From contig QHSU01000057.1 in NCBI GenBank assembly GCA_003220535.1, forward strand, positions 231,397-295,396: 64,000 bases of DNA. Reading direction: 5' to 3'. This DNA is from Candidatus Rokuibacteriota bacterium. Lineage in GTDB: Bacteria > Methylomirabilota > Methylomirabilia > Rokubacteriales > CSP1-6. Made by a program: the position numbers and the translations under genes. Positions 40,344 through 50,119 of the stretch are shown piece by piece. Numbering within the stretch: position 1 is the first letter of the stretch; each line of letters opens with the position of its first letter. The notes under the pieces were generated by a model, which saw only the letters and a program-made list of their open reading frames with translations, did no database searches and was not told the DNA's origin.

Positions 40344-41209
40344 TGCGGACGTTCGCTTTCCGGCTACTGCCGGCGATGCTGCTGCTCCCGCTCTTCCTGG
40401 GATTGGCGGCTAGCTCGGAGCCGGCCGACTACGCCCGGGCGCCTGTCTTGTTCGTCCACGGCCACGGCCTGTCCTCCGCCGACTGGCGACCGCTGATCGA
40501 GTACCTGGCTGCGAACGGGTATGCGCGCGAATACTTGCACGGTGTGGACATCGTCCCGAACACGATGGCCAACGCGCAAGCCGCCACGTCGGTGATCGCG
40601 CCGGCGGTCGACTCGCTGCTCGCCAGGGCGAAGACCGCCGCCCAGAGGGCCGGGTACCGCGGTGAGGTGCCGCGCCGGCTCGACATCGTCTCGCACAGCA
40701 TGGGCGTGGTGAGCAGCCGGTGGTACGCGGCCAAGCTCCGTCCCGAGCGCGTCCGCACCTGGATCGGCCTGGCCGGAGCGAACCACGGCACGCAGGCGCT
40801 CTGCCCCTTCCAAGATGAGGCGTCCCGAGAAATGTGCCCCGCCTTCGCGAGCAATGCGCGGACGCACGCGCTGCAGGTGGCTCTCAATGGCACGGAGAGA
40901 GAGCGGGTCGACGAGACACCCTATGGTCTCGGACCCGACCGACCGGCCGTCCCGCGCATCCCTCCCGATGGCACGCGCAGCATCCTCTATCTCACTGTCC
41001 GAGTCGAGCCGGACGACTGGATCCAGCCCGAGCGCAGTGCGCTCCTGGATGGAGCCGGAGGCGTGCCGATCCGGGTGCCGGCCGGCGTACCGGTTCGGCA
41101 AACCAGCCCGGGTAACTTCCTCTTTCAGGAGCCGGTCGGGCACGATCCTCTGCTCCTGCATCCGGACCTGCTCCGTCTCGTTGCCGCCATGCTGGCCGCC
41201 CGCGACTGA
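40343..41209 (+). CDS. secreted alpha/beta-hydrolase (lipase/esterase-like)
   Basis: Signal peptide; APVLFVHGHGLSSADWRPLIEYLAANGY...LDIVSHSMGVVSSRWYA. Confidence 0.85.
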   Translation: MRTFAFRLLPAMLLLPLFLGLAASSEPADYARAPVLFVHGHGLSSADWRPLIEYLAANGYAREYLHGVDIVPNTMANAQAATSVIAPAVDSLLARAKTAAQRAGYRGEVPRRLDIVSHSMGVVSSRWYAAKLRPERVRTWIGLAGANHGTQALCPFQDEASREMCPAFASNARTHALQVALNGTERERVDETPYGLGPDRPAVPRIPPDGTRSILYLTVRVEPDDWIQPERSALLDGAGGVPIRVPAGVPVRQTSPGNFLFQEPVGHDPLLLHPDLLRLVAAMLAARD

Positions 41210-41404
41210 CGTCGGCGGGCGCGGTGAAGAGCAAAGCGAGTCTGTGCGGACCGGGCCAGCGGCGGCCGCACTGTTCGTAGTGGCGCACGGGTTACCGTCT
41301 CGAGCTTTCAGGGAGTTTCGCCATGCTTCATACGGGTCGGCCTGATTGCGTTCCCCCCCGATTCCAGGATCTCGTCGCAGGATGACCGTACCGAGGAGTC
41401 GGCG

Positions 41405-43864
41405 ATGAACAGCAAAACGAAACTGTCCGTGGCGACAATGGTCGTTGCGCTCGCCTGCGCTCTGACCGCCGGCGAGGTCGCCGCGCAGACGATCACCGTC
41501 GCGCCGGCGAGTCCCACCATCGCGGTGGGGCAGACCCAGCAGTTCACGGCGACGGGAGTGGGCACGGCTACGGCCATCGACATGGGCGCCTTTCACTCCT
41601 GCGCCCGGTTTCAGGACGGCACGGTGCGCTGCTGGGGGAACAACGTCTCGGGCCAGCTCGGGGACGGGACCCAGACCGATTCCTCGATGCCGGTGGCGGT
41701 CGTTGGGATCACCGGCGCTGCGGCGGTCACCGGCGGCGGCTTCCACACGTGTGCACGCTTTCCCGATGGCACGCTGCAATGCTGGGGACGGAACAACGCC
41801 GGCCAGCTCGGCGACCCGGCCACCCTGCGCGAGGCCGTCACCACCCCGGTGCGGGTCACCGGAATCACCACCGCCACTGCGGTGAGCGCCGGCGGGTTCC
41901 ACACGTGCGCGCTGCCGGGCGACGGCACGGTGCGCTGCTGGGGCCAGAACGACTACGGGCAGCTCGGGAACGGGACCAGCGATCCGGTTCCCGACAGCCC
42001 CTCGACCTTCAACCCCACGCCGGTGACGGTCAGCGGCATCACCACCGCGGTGGCGATCTCGGCTGGCGGTTGGTACACCTGCGCCCTGCTCCAGAACGGC
42101 ACGATTCGGTGCTGGGGGGACAACACCTACGGCCAGCTCGGCGACGGCGCCACCATTGCGCCGCCCACCGTCCGCATTGCGTCCACGCCCGTCACCGTCA
42201 GCGGGATCACGACCGCGGTCGCGATCGACGCGGGGATCTTCCACGTGTGCGCGCTCCTTCAGGACGGCAGCGCGCGCTGCTGGGGCCGCAACGGGGACGG
42301 CCGGCTCGGCAACGGGAGCACGGCGAATTCCTCCACGCCGACGGCAGTCCCGGGCGTCAATCCCGTCGCCCTCGGGGCTGGCGCCGAGCACGCGTGCGCC
42401 GTGCTCGGAGACGGCACGGTGCGCTGCTGGGGGGACAACAACTGGGGTCAGCTCGGCAACGGGTCCCCAGAAGGCACAACGTCCACGATCCCGGCGGCGC
42501 CGGCCACGGGGATCACCACCGCCATCGCCACCTCCGCCGGGGCCGAGCACAATTGCGTGCTCCTTCGGGACGGCACCGTGCGCTGTTGGGGGAACAACAA
42601 TTTCGGTCGGGTCGGGGTTGGGACCACTGCGGCCGGTACGCGACCCTGCCTGAACAGTCCCTCCTGTGCGTTCAGCCCGGTGGCGGTCGACGGGATCGGT
42701 GGGGTGGTGTGGACGAGCAGCGACACGACGGTCGCGACCATCGATGCGAACGGGTTGGCCACGGCGCGTGGCCCCGGATCCACCACGATCACGGCCGCGT
42801 CTGGCGGCCGCAGTGGGAGCACCGTCCTCACCGTCGCGACTCGCCCCACCCTCTCGGTGGTCCGCGAGGGCACGGGCGGCGGTACCGTGAGATCCGGTGA
42901 CGGGAGGATCGTGTGCGGGGCCACTTGCGCGGCCGACTACGCGAGCGGCAGCTCGGCGACCCTGACGGCAACCGCCGACCCCGGCTCCACCTTTGAGGGC
43001 TGGCGCGGCGGCGGCTGTGCTGGCACCGGTGCCTGCACCGTCACCCTCTCGGCCTCCACCACCGTCTTCGCCAGCTTCGGCGTCTTCCGCCCCGCCACCT
43101 TCACCCTGACGGTGACGGTCAACAACGCGGGCACCGGCAGCGGCACGGTGACCTCCAATGACGGCGGGATCAACAACTGCGGGACCAGTTGCTCGGCGTC
43201 CTACGATAGCGGCACGCCGGTGACCCTGACGGCGAGGCCGGCCACCGGATCCATCTTCACTGGCTGGAGCGGATGCGACGCGGTCTCTGGCACGACCTGC
43301 ACCGTGACCATGAACGCGGCGAGGTCGGTCACCGCCAGCTTCGCCCGGCAGCGCTTCACCCTCACGGTCGCGGTCAACAACGTGGGCACTGGCAGCGGCA
43401 CGGTGACCTCCAATGACGGTGGGATCAACAACTGCGGGGCCAGTTGCTCGGCCTCCTACGATAGCGGCACGCCCGTGACCCTGACGGCGAGGCCGGCCAC
43501 CGGATCCATCTTTACCGGCTGGAGCGGATGCGACACGGTCTCTGGTACGACCTGCACCGTGACCATGAACGCGGCGAGGTCAGTCACCGCCATCTTTGCC
43601 CCGCAGACGTTCACCCTCTCGGTGACCCGTCAGGGCAACGGCACCGTGACCTCCATCTCCCCTGACGGCAGGATCGACTGCGGGAGCGCTTGCTCGGCCT
43701 CCTACAACAGCGGCACCGTCGTGACCCTCAGGGCGACGCCGGGCTTGCTGTACGCCTTTGCAGGCTGGAGTGGCGGTGGCTGTTCTGGCACCGGCGACTG
43801 CGTCGTGACTCTGCGGGCGAATACGACAGTCACCGCCAGGTTCTCGTTCTTAGGGCTGTTCTAG
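41405..43864 (+). CDS. secreted RCC1-repeat beta-propeller protein with split Big_2 domain and four C-terminal InlB-B-like repeats
   Basis: Signal peptide; seven blades of type AGGFHTCALxxDGTVRCWGxNxxGQLGNG; Big_2 halves ITVAPASPTIAVGQTQQFTATG and VWTSSDTTVATIDANGLATARGPGSTTITAASGGRSGSTVLTV; four VxxxGxGTVTS...CxxxCSASYxSGTxVTLTAxPxxGSxFxGW repeats. Confidence 0.9.
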   Translation: MNSKTKLSVATMVVALACALTAGEVAAQTITVAPASPTIAVGQTQQFTATGVGTATAIDMGAFHSCARFQDGTVRCWGNNVSGQLGDGTQTDSSMPVAVVGITGAAAVTGGGFHTCARFPDGTLQCWGRNNAGQLGDPATLREAVTTPVRVTGITTATAVSAGGFHTCALPGDGTVRCWGQNDYGQLGNGTSDPVPDSPSTFNPTPVTVSGITTAVAISAGGWYTCALLQNGTIRCWGDNTYGQLGDGATIAPPTVRIASTPVTVSGITTAVAIDAGIFHVCALLQDGSARCWGRNGDGRLGNGSTANSSTPTAVPGVNPVALGAGAEHACAVLGDGTVRCWGDNNWGQLGNGSPEGTTSTIPAAPATGITTAIATSAGAEHNCVLLRDGTVRCWGNNNFGRVGVGTTAAGTRPCLNSPSCAFSPVAVDGIGGVVWTSSDTTVATIDANGLATARGPGSTTITAASGGRSGSTVLTVATRPTLSVVREGTGGGTVRSGDGRIVCGATCAADYASGSSATLTATADPGSTFEGWRGGGCAGTGACTVTLSASTTVFASFGVFRPATFTLTVTVNNAGTGSGTVTSNDGGINNCGTSCSASYDSGTPVTLTARPATGSIFTGWSGCDAVSGTTCTVTMNAARSVTASFARQRFTLTVAVNNVGTGSGTVTSNDGGINNCGASCSASYDSGTPVTLTARPATGSIFTGWSGCDTVSGTTCTVTMNAARSVTAIFAPQTFTLSVTRQGNGTVTSISPDGRIDCGSACSASYNSGTVVTLRATPGLLYAFAGWSGGGCSGTGDCVVTLRANTTVTARFSFLGLF
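43110..43615 (+). repeat. 255-bp (85-codon) tandem duplication encoding InlB-B-like repeats 2 and 3
   Basis: GGCAGCGGCACGGTGACCTCCAATGACGG.GGGATCAACAACTGCGGG.CCAGTTGCTCGG... occurs twice, 255 bp apart, with few differences. Confidence 0.9.
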
Positions 43865-44064
43865 GGACAGCGTACGCCTGTCTCTCGAGCACCCGGCGCC
43901 GCGGCCGGAGGCTGCCCTGACTTTCCGTGGTGGCGTGAGAGTTCGCCACATCCAGTGTTCAGCGTTTCTCCGTGGCTGATTCAGGGCTCGGCCTGATTGA
44001 TCTGTCACGCTCGAGACTCCAGGATGGTTCACGAAGAGCTGAACGTGGAGGGGAAAGGTTGGAG

Positions 44065-45936
44065 ATGAACAGAAAGGCGAAGCTCCTCGTTGTCTTGGCC
44101 GTCCTTGCGCTGGTCTGCGCCTTGGCCAAGGCCGAGGTGGCTGCGCAGGCCATCACCGTGTCTCCCGCCAATCCCACCATTTCCGTCGGTCAGAATCAGC
44201 AGTTCACGGCGACCGGAATCACCTCGGCCATCGCCGTCGACGCCGGGAGCTTCCACACTTGTGCGCTCCTTCAGGACGGTGCGCTGCGGTGCTGGGGGCT
44301 GAACGACTCGGGTCAGCTCGGCAACGGGACCACAACCAGCTCCTCGACGCCGGTGGCGGTCGCTGGAATCACGGGAGCCGCTGCCGTCACGGGCGGTGGC
44401 TATCACACCTGCGCGCGCTTTACGGACGGCACGCTGGAATGCTGGGGACGGAATGACGCCGGCCAGCTCGGCGACCCGGCCACTACGACAGACGTCTCCG
44501 GAATTCCGGTACGGGTCACCGGCATCACCACCGCGACCGCTGTCACGGCCGGTGGCTTCCACACCTGCGCGCTACTTCAGGACGGCACGGTGCGGTGCTG
44601 GGGGCAGAACACCTTCGGTCAGCTCGGCAACGGGACAATCCTCAATTCCTTCACGCCGGTGGCGGTCAGCGGAATCACCACCGCCGTGGCCGTCTCAGCC
44701 GGCGGTTGGCATACCTGCGCGCTCCTGCAGGACGGCACCGTACGCTGCTGGGGGCGGAATGAGGACGGGCAGCTCGGCAACGGGACGATCATTCCTTCTC
44801 TCACTCCGGTGGCGGTGAGCGGAATCACCACCGCTGTCGCCGTCGAAGCCGGGATCTTCGACACCTGCACACTCCTGCAGGACGGCACCGTGCGCTGTTG
44901 GGGACGGAACACTGAAGGCCAGCTCGGCAACGGGACCACCACCAGCTCCTCCGTCCCCGTAACGGTCAGCGGCATCACCCCCGCTGCCCTCGCACCCGGT
45001 GCCGAGCATAGCTGCGCGCTCTTCCGGGACGGCACGGTGCGCTGTTGGGGTGACAATAACTTCGGCCAGCTCGGCAACGGGACCGCGCCACGCACGATCT
45101 CCACTATCCCTTCGGCACCGGTCACCGGAATCGCCACCGCTACTGCCCTCGCATCGGGTGCCGTGCACAGTTGTGCGCTCCTTCCGGACGGCTCCGTGCG
45201 CTGCTGGGGGCAGAACAACTTCAGCCAGCTCGGAAACGGGACGACGACCGATGCGTTCACCCCCGTGGTTGTCACCGGCATCGGCGTGACGTGGACGAGC
45301 AGTGACACGACCGTCGCAGCAATCGATGGAGCCGGGTCGGCCACGGGCCGTGGCCCTGGATCCACCACAATCTCCGCCACCTCTGCCGGCCGGAGCGGGA
45401 GCACCACGCTCACGGTGGTGACTCGGCCCAGCCTCACGGTGGTCCGTGAGGGCACCGGGAACGGCACGGTGACCTCCAGTCCCGCGGGGATCGACTGCGG
45501 CACCACCTGCTCAGCCTCCTACGACAGTGGCACCGCGGTGACCCTCACGGCGACGCCCGCCAGCGGCTCGACCTTTGAGGGCTGGACGGGCGGCGGCTGC
45601 GCCGGGACCGGTCCCTGCACCGTGACCCTCACAGCCAGCACGACCGTCTTCGCCCGCCTCGCCGTCCCCCGCGTCAGCCTCACGGTGACCCGTGAGGGCA
45701 CCGGGAGCGGCACCGTAACCTCCAGTCCCGCGGGGATCGACTGCGGCGCCGTGTGCTCGGCCTCCTACGAGAGCGGCACCGTCGTGACCCTCACGGCGAC
45801 GCCCGCCACCGGCTCGACCTTTGAGGGCTGGACAGGCGGCGGCTGTGGCGGCACCGGTACCTGTACCGTCACCGTGACCGGAAACACCGCCGTCTCCGCC
45901 CGGTTTTCGGTCCTGGGGCTGAGAGGGTTGCTATAA
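44065..45936 (+). CDS. secreted RCC1-repeat protein, tandem paralog of 41405-43864 with two InlB-B-like repeats
   Basis: MNRKAKLLVVLAVLALVCALAKAEVAAQAITVSPANPTISVGQNQQFTATG...seven RCC1 blades...VTWTSSDTTVAAIDGAGSATGRGPGSTTISATSAGRSGSTTLTV. Confidence 0.9.
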   Translation: MNRKAKLLVVLAVLALVCALAKAEVAAQAITVSPANPTISVGQNQQFTATGITSAIAVDAGSFHTCALLQDGALRCWGLNDSGQLGNGTTTSSSTPVAVAGITGAAAVTGGGYHTCARFTDGTLECWGRNDAGQLGDPATTTDVSGIPVRVTGITTATAVTAGGFHTCALLQDGTVRCWGQNTFGQLGNGTILNSFTPVAVSGITTAVAVSAGGWHTCALLQDGTVRCWGRNEDGQLGNGTIIPSLTPVAVSGITTAVAVEAGIFDTCTLLQDGTVRCWGRNTEGQLGNGTTTSSSVPVTVSGITPAALAPGAEHSCALFRDGTVRCWGDNNFGQLGNGTAPRTISTIPSAPVTGIATATALASGAVHSCALLPDGSVRCWGQNNFSQLGNGTTTDAFTPVVVTGIGVTWTSSDTTVAAIDGAGSATGRGPGSTTISATSAGRSGSTTLTVVTRPSLTVVREGTGNGTVTSSPAGIDCGTTCSASYDSGTAVTLTATPASGSTFEGWTGGGCAGTGPCTVTLTASTTVFARLAVPRVSLTVTREGTGSGTVTSSPAGIDCGAVCSASYESGTVVTLTATPATGSTFEGWTGGGCGGTGTCTVTVTGNTAVSARFSVLGLRGLL

Positions 45937-47127
45937 ATGCTGTCGCAGTCTCTCGGGACGAGCAGCCAGCGTGACAAGAAGGTTCTGACCCTCTTCGGCA
46001 CCCGACCCGAGGTCATCAAGCTTGCCCCGGTCATCGAGCAGCTCGAGGCTCGGCGAGGTGCGATCCAAACCGTCAACGTGACCTCGGCGCAGCACACCGA
46101 TCTGCTCTATCCCTTCATCCGGATGTTCGGCATCCGGGTCGATCACGATCTGCACATCATGGAACCGCATCAGAGCCCCAACCAGGTGTGCGCGCGGCTG
46201 CTTACCCGGCTGGACAGCCTCCTGACCGAAGAACGACCGGACCTGATCCTCGTCCAGGGCGACACGACGACGGCCATGACGGGCGCACTCGGGGGATTCT
46301 ATCGCCGCATTCCGATCGGCCATGTCGAGGCCGGCTTGAGGTCGGGAAACGCCTACAGTCCCTATCCCGAGGAGATGAACCGGCGACTCATTACCCGTCT
46401 CGCCACTTACCATTTTTCGGCGACGCGTCGCAATCGCGCCACGCTTCTTTCCGAGGGCGTGCCTGAGGAGACCGTGTTCGTCACGGGCAACCCCGTCGTC
46501 GATGCCCTGCATGCCATCCTCGAACGCGCAGGAGTCTCGCCCGTTGTGGCGAGACTGCTCGGGGCGACGAGCGGCTTGAAGCGGATCGTCCTGACAACCC
46601 ATCGCCGCGAGAGCTTCGGCGAAGTGATGGCCGGAAACCTGAAAGTCCTCCGCAATTTCGTCGCGCGTCGCAACGATGTCGCCCTTCTCTTCCCCGTGCA
46701 CCCCAATCCGGACGTCCTCGTTCCGGCCACGGAAATTCTCTCCGGACACCCGCGGATTCACCTCGTTCCTGCGCTCGGGTACGAGGACTTCATCGTCCTC
46801 CTCTCGCGCGCCTGGCTGCTCGTCTCGGATTCGGGCGGTGTACAGGAAGAGGCGCCGACGCTGGGCAAGCCCGTGCTCATACTCCGGGAAAACACGGAGC
46901 GGCCGGAAGCGATCGAGGCGGGCGTCGCACGCCTCGTTGGGGGGGAGCCAGGGCATTTGGCTCTCATGCTCGAAGAGGCGTACGAGGACGGAAGCTGGAT
47001 TCACCACGTCGGCAAGGGCGAGAATCCCTTCGGCCAGGGAGACGCTGGGAAGCGGATCGCGCAGATCATCGTGCGCGTGCTGGCCGAGTTGCCGGTCCTG
47101 AGGCCGCTCGTGGCGGTTCCGGGGTGA
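45937..47127 (+). CDS. wecB: UDP-N-acetylglucosamine 2-epimerase (non-hydrolysing)
   Basis: KVLTLFGTRPEVIKLAPVIEQLE...ILVQGDTTTAMTGALGGFYRRIPIGHVEAGLRSGNAYSPYPEEMNRRLITRLATYHFSAT...VSDSGGVQEEAPTLGKPVLILRENTERPEA. Confidence 0.95.
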   Translation: MLSQSLGTSSQRDKKVLTLFGTRPEVIKLAPVIEQLEARRGAIQTVNVTSAQHTDLLYPFIRMFGIRVDHDLHIMEPHQSPNQVCARLLTRLDSLLTEERPDLILVQGDTTTAMTGALGGFYRRIPIGHVEAGLRSGNAYSPYPEEMNRRLITRLATYHFSATRRNRATLLSEGVPEETVFVTGNPVVDALHAILERAGVSPVVARLLGATSGLKRIVLTTHRRESFGEVMAGNLKVLRNFVARRNDVALLFPVHPNPDVLVPATEILSGHPRIHLVPALGYEDFIVLLSRAWLLVSDSGGVQEEAPTLGKPVLILRENTERPEAIEAGVARLVGGEPGHLALMLEEAYEDGSWIHHVGKGENPFGQGDAGKRIAQIIVRVLAELPVLRPLVAVPG

Positions 47128-48194
47128 GCGGAACATTGGTGAGCCGGCTCCGGACGTCCCCCGCGCTTGCCACGCCCGGGCGGGGGAAACGCTCCATGCG
47201 GGCGCTCGCGAAGGCGCTGCTCTGCGGGTGCTTCTACTACAGCGGCCTGACGGGCCTGATCGCGCGGTGGTTTCCCCGGCACCATCCCATCATCCTCTGC
47301 GCTCATCGAGTAGTTTCCGGGGAAGATCCATTCTTTCCGGGGATCCTTCAGGAGCGGTTTGCGGCCGAGCTCGCCTACCTGACCCGCCACCACCGGGTGC
47401 TGCCGCTGGGCGAGGTCGTCGAGGCCATTCTGAACGAGCGCCCCTTGCCGCCCGGCTCGGTCGCGATCACGTTCGATGACGGCTTTGCCGACAACTTCCA
47501 CCTGGCGTATCCGATCCTCCAGCGCTATGGAGTATCGGCGACGATCTTCATCGTCTTCGCGAGCGTGGAGACGGGATGCCTTCCGTGGCCCGAGCGAGTC
47601 GCATACCTGCTTCAGCACACTCAACGAACGAGGCTGGAAATCAGCCTGCCAGAGCCGAGAGTGTTCTCTCTGGCCAGTCAAGGGGAGAGGGTCGAGGCGC
47701 TCGCGACCCTCCAGACGCTGCTCAAGACGTGCGGAACCGTGGTCAGGCGCCGGGCTGTCGAGGAGCTCGAGGAGAGCCTCTCGGTCGAACGGGATCAGGG
47801 AATGATGCTCACCTGGGAGCAGTGCCAGCGCATGGCGCAAACCGGCATCGGCTTCGGTTCCCATACGCTCACCCATCCGATCCTCGCCCGAACCGAGACT
47901 GCCGAGGTGGAGCATGAGATCGCGACGTCCAAGGCTCTGATCGAGAGCCAGATCGGTCGGCGAGTGGACTATTTTACGTACCCGGACGACAACGTCTGCC
48001 GCGCGGCCCTCGATGCAGTAGAGGCCGCCGGCTTCGAGGCCGCGTTCGCGGGGGCCCGCCACGTCGGCCAGACGCCGGTGGATCGCTTCGCGATTGGTCG
48101 GACCCCCTGGGATCTCGGTCCGGTCAGCGTCTTTGCTGCCGAAGCGAGCGGTCTTCTCAACGGACTTCGCGACCTCCTCACGTTCCTTTGCTGA
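47124..48194 (+). CDS. polysaccharide deacetylase family protein
   Basis: VAITFDDGFADNFHLAYPILQRYGVSATIFIV...GIGFGSHTLTHPILARTETAEVEHEIATSKALIESQIGRRVDYFTYPDD. Confidence 0.92.
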   Translation: MSGTLVSRLRTSPALATPGRGKRSMRALAKALLCGCFYYSGLTGLIARWFPRHHPIILCAHRVVSGEDPFFPGILQERFAAELAYLTRHHRVLPLGEVVEAILNERPLPPGSVAITFDDGFADNFHLAYPILQRYGVSATIFIVFASVETGCLPWPERVAYLLQHTQRTRLEISLPEPRVFSLASQGERVEALATLQTLLKTCGTVVRRRAVEELEESLSVERDQGMMLTWEQCQRMAQTGIGFGSHTLTHPILARTETAEVEHEIATSKALIESQIGRRVDYFTYPDDNVCRAALDAVEAAGFEAAFAGARHVGQTPVDRFAIGRTPWDLGPVSVFAAEASGLLNGLRDLLTFLC

Positions 48195-48219
48195 ATCTCT
48201 CGTGCGGATCCCTCCGTTG

Positions 48220-49272
48220 ATGTGGCGGACACGAGCCTACCGCGTGGAGGATCTCGGGCCTCTGGCGGAATTCCTCGTCCCGCTGGGGGACGAGAGCTTC
48301 AGCTCTCGGCTTCGCGGCAAGGTGAGCGCCTACTATCGCTGGAAGTACGGGAACGGACCCGGCGAATCCGACCGCGTCCGTCTGGCGATCGGCGTCGATG
48401 GACTCATCGGCGTGGTGGCGATGCTGCCGCGACGGATCAAGCTGGGAGGGCAGGTTCTCACCGCGTTCGAGTTCGGCGACCTTTTGACGGGTCCCGGCTA
48501 TCGGCGTCAGGGAGTCTTTTCGACGTTAGGGCGGGAAGCGTGCGAGGCGTCAGCCGCGATGGGAGCCCTCAGCTACGTCAAGCCCAACGCCGACGCCGCC
48601 CCCGCGCTCTTGAAGCACCTCGGCTTCAGGCCCTTGCTCGAGCTCGAAACGCTGGCACGTCCCATCCGAGTTTCTCGCATCCTCGCCCAGCGCTTCGGAC
48701 GCTGGCCCTTCGGCGCCTGGGGTCGGCCACTCGACAAGCTCTTCGCCGTTCGCGCATCGAGCGGCCCACCTTTCCTGACTCGCGAGGCGATCTTCGGCGA
48801 GGAGTTCGACGGCCTCTGGGAGGCGGTAGCCGGCGACTACCCGGCCATCGTCGTCCGCGACCGGACGTATCTCGAGTGGCGGTACCGGCAGAATCCCACG
48901 GACTACACGGTCCTGGCCGCTCGCGACGGGAGCGGTCGGCTTCGAGGATATGCGGTCGGGCTCGTCGTGCAGTGGGGCGCACGGCGGATCGGTTACCTGG
49001 TGGACATCCTCGCCCGACGCGAGGATCGGGCCACCCAGGTAGCTTTGGCCAGGGGAATTCTTCGGTCGTGCTCAGATGAAGGGGCCCAGACCGTCCACAC
49101 GTGGATCGCGAAGGAGTCCGCCTCGGTACAATCCACGCTGCGATCCGCTCTCCGGTCGGTCGGGTTTTTCCATCGCGGCAGCGACTGGGTTCTCTGGCGG
49201 CCGAGCCTCGACGATCTCCCGAGCGATCAACGGGCCTGGTATCTCACCATGGCGGACTTCGACGGGATCTGA
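48220..49272 (+). CDS. GNAT-family N-acetyltransferase
   Basis: WRTRAYRVEDLGPLAEFLVPL...FGDLLTGPGYRRQGVFSTLGREACEASAAMGALSYVKPNADAAPALLKHLGFRPL. Confidence 0.82.
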   Translation: MWRTRAYRVEDLGPLAEFLVPLGDESFSSRLRGKVSAYYRWKYGNGPGESDRVRLAIGVDGLIGVVAMLPRRIKLGGQVLTAFEFGDLLTGPGYRRQGVFSTLGREACEASAAMGALSYVKPNADAAPALLKHLGFRPLLELETLARPIRVSRILAQRFGRWPFGAWGRPLDKLFAVRASSGPPFLTREAIFGEEFDGLWEAVAGDYPAIVVRDRTYLEWRYRQNPTDYTVLAARDGSGRLRGYAVGLVVQWGARRIGYLVDILARREDRATQVALARGILRSCSDEGAQTVHTWIAKESASVQSTLRSALRSVGFFHRGSDWVLWRPSLDDLPSDQRAWYLTMADFDGI

Positions 49273-50102
49273 TGATGCCCGTCCAGGCTCCGCCAGTGTC
49301 CTCCGACAAAGACCGCGTCACGGAACTCTTCCGCGTGATGCTGCCCTATTACCTCCACGAACGAGCCCACGACTGGCGGTTCCTGGCTCAGCAGCGTCGG
49401 GTGTGCGCCATGCTCAGCGGGCGTGCCGGCCGGGCTCTGGACATCGGATGCGGCTCGGGTCTCATGACCGAAGCGCTCGTCGAGCGGGGATGGGAGGTGT
49501 GGGGCCTGGACTTGCTCGAGTCGGCCGTGGCGTGGGCGAGCGCGGAGGCCGAGAAGGCTTCCTGGGGTGATCGAGCTCATTACGTCGTCGGGGACGCCGA
49601 GGCGCTGCCCTTCTCCACGGCGACCTTCGACACGGTGATCGCGATGGGAGTGCTGGAATATCTGCCCGATGTGCACCGATTCGTCTCCGAAGTGCGCCGC
49701 GTGCTGCGGCCGAGCGGGCTGCTCGTCGTCAGCGTTCCCTCGAGCATCGCGCCCTATCACCTCGCGCAGAGCGTGCTCGACCGGTTCGTGGGACCCCCCT
49801 ACCGCGGCATCCGTCGCCTCGTGACCGGATCGGTTCGGCGAAGCCAGATTCCCGATCACCCCCGGCATCCTCTCGCTCCCTGGCGACTCGACCGCGTCCT
49901 CGCTCGTGCGCGATTCCGAAAACAGGCGTGGGCATTTTCGCATTTCTGCTTCTATCCGCTCGACCGGTTCCTTCCGGGTCTCTCGCGTCGGATCGACCGC
50001 CGCTGCACAGTGCTGGAGGAGTCATCGCTCTTGGGGTGGCTGGGGACGCAGTACATCGTTGCGGCCGTGAGACGCGGCGAGCTCAGCCCCGAGGCGGGAT
50101 AG
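49272..50102 (+). CDS. class I SAM-dependent methyltransferase
   Basis: GRALDIGCGSGLMTEALVERGWEVWGLDLLESAVAWA...VIAMGVLEYLPDVHRFVSEVRRVLRPSGLLVVSVP. Confidence 0.9.
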   Translation: MMPVQAPPVSSDKDRVTELFRVMLPYYLHERAHDWRFLAQQRRVCAMLSGRAGRALDIGCGSGLMTEALVERGWEVWGLDLLESAVAWASAEAEKASWGDRAHYVVGDAEALPFSTATFDTVIAMGVLEYLPDVHRFVSEVRRVLRPSGLLVVSVPSSIAPYHLAQSVLDRFVGPPYRGIRRLVTGSVRRSQIPDHPRHPLAPWRLDRVLARARFRKQAWAFSHFCFYPLDRFLPGLSRRIDRRCTVLEESSLLGWLGTQYIVAAVRRGELSPEAG

Positions 50103-50119
50103 GGAGGAGGAGCGCACGC

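Noticed and set aside
41210-41345. Possible c-di-GMP riboswitch upstream of the first RCC1 gene (GAGCAAAGCGAG ... ACGGGTTACCG)
   Set aside because: Only short pieces fit; the CAAAGCC(A)CGGG core and correct pairing are absent.
41405-45936. Regular repeats that could be mistaken for a CRISPR or satellite array
   Set aside because: Periodicity is codon-phased and encodes RCC1 blades and InlB-B-like repeats; no short direct repeats with unique spacers and no cas genes.
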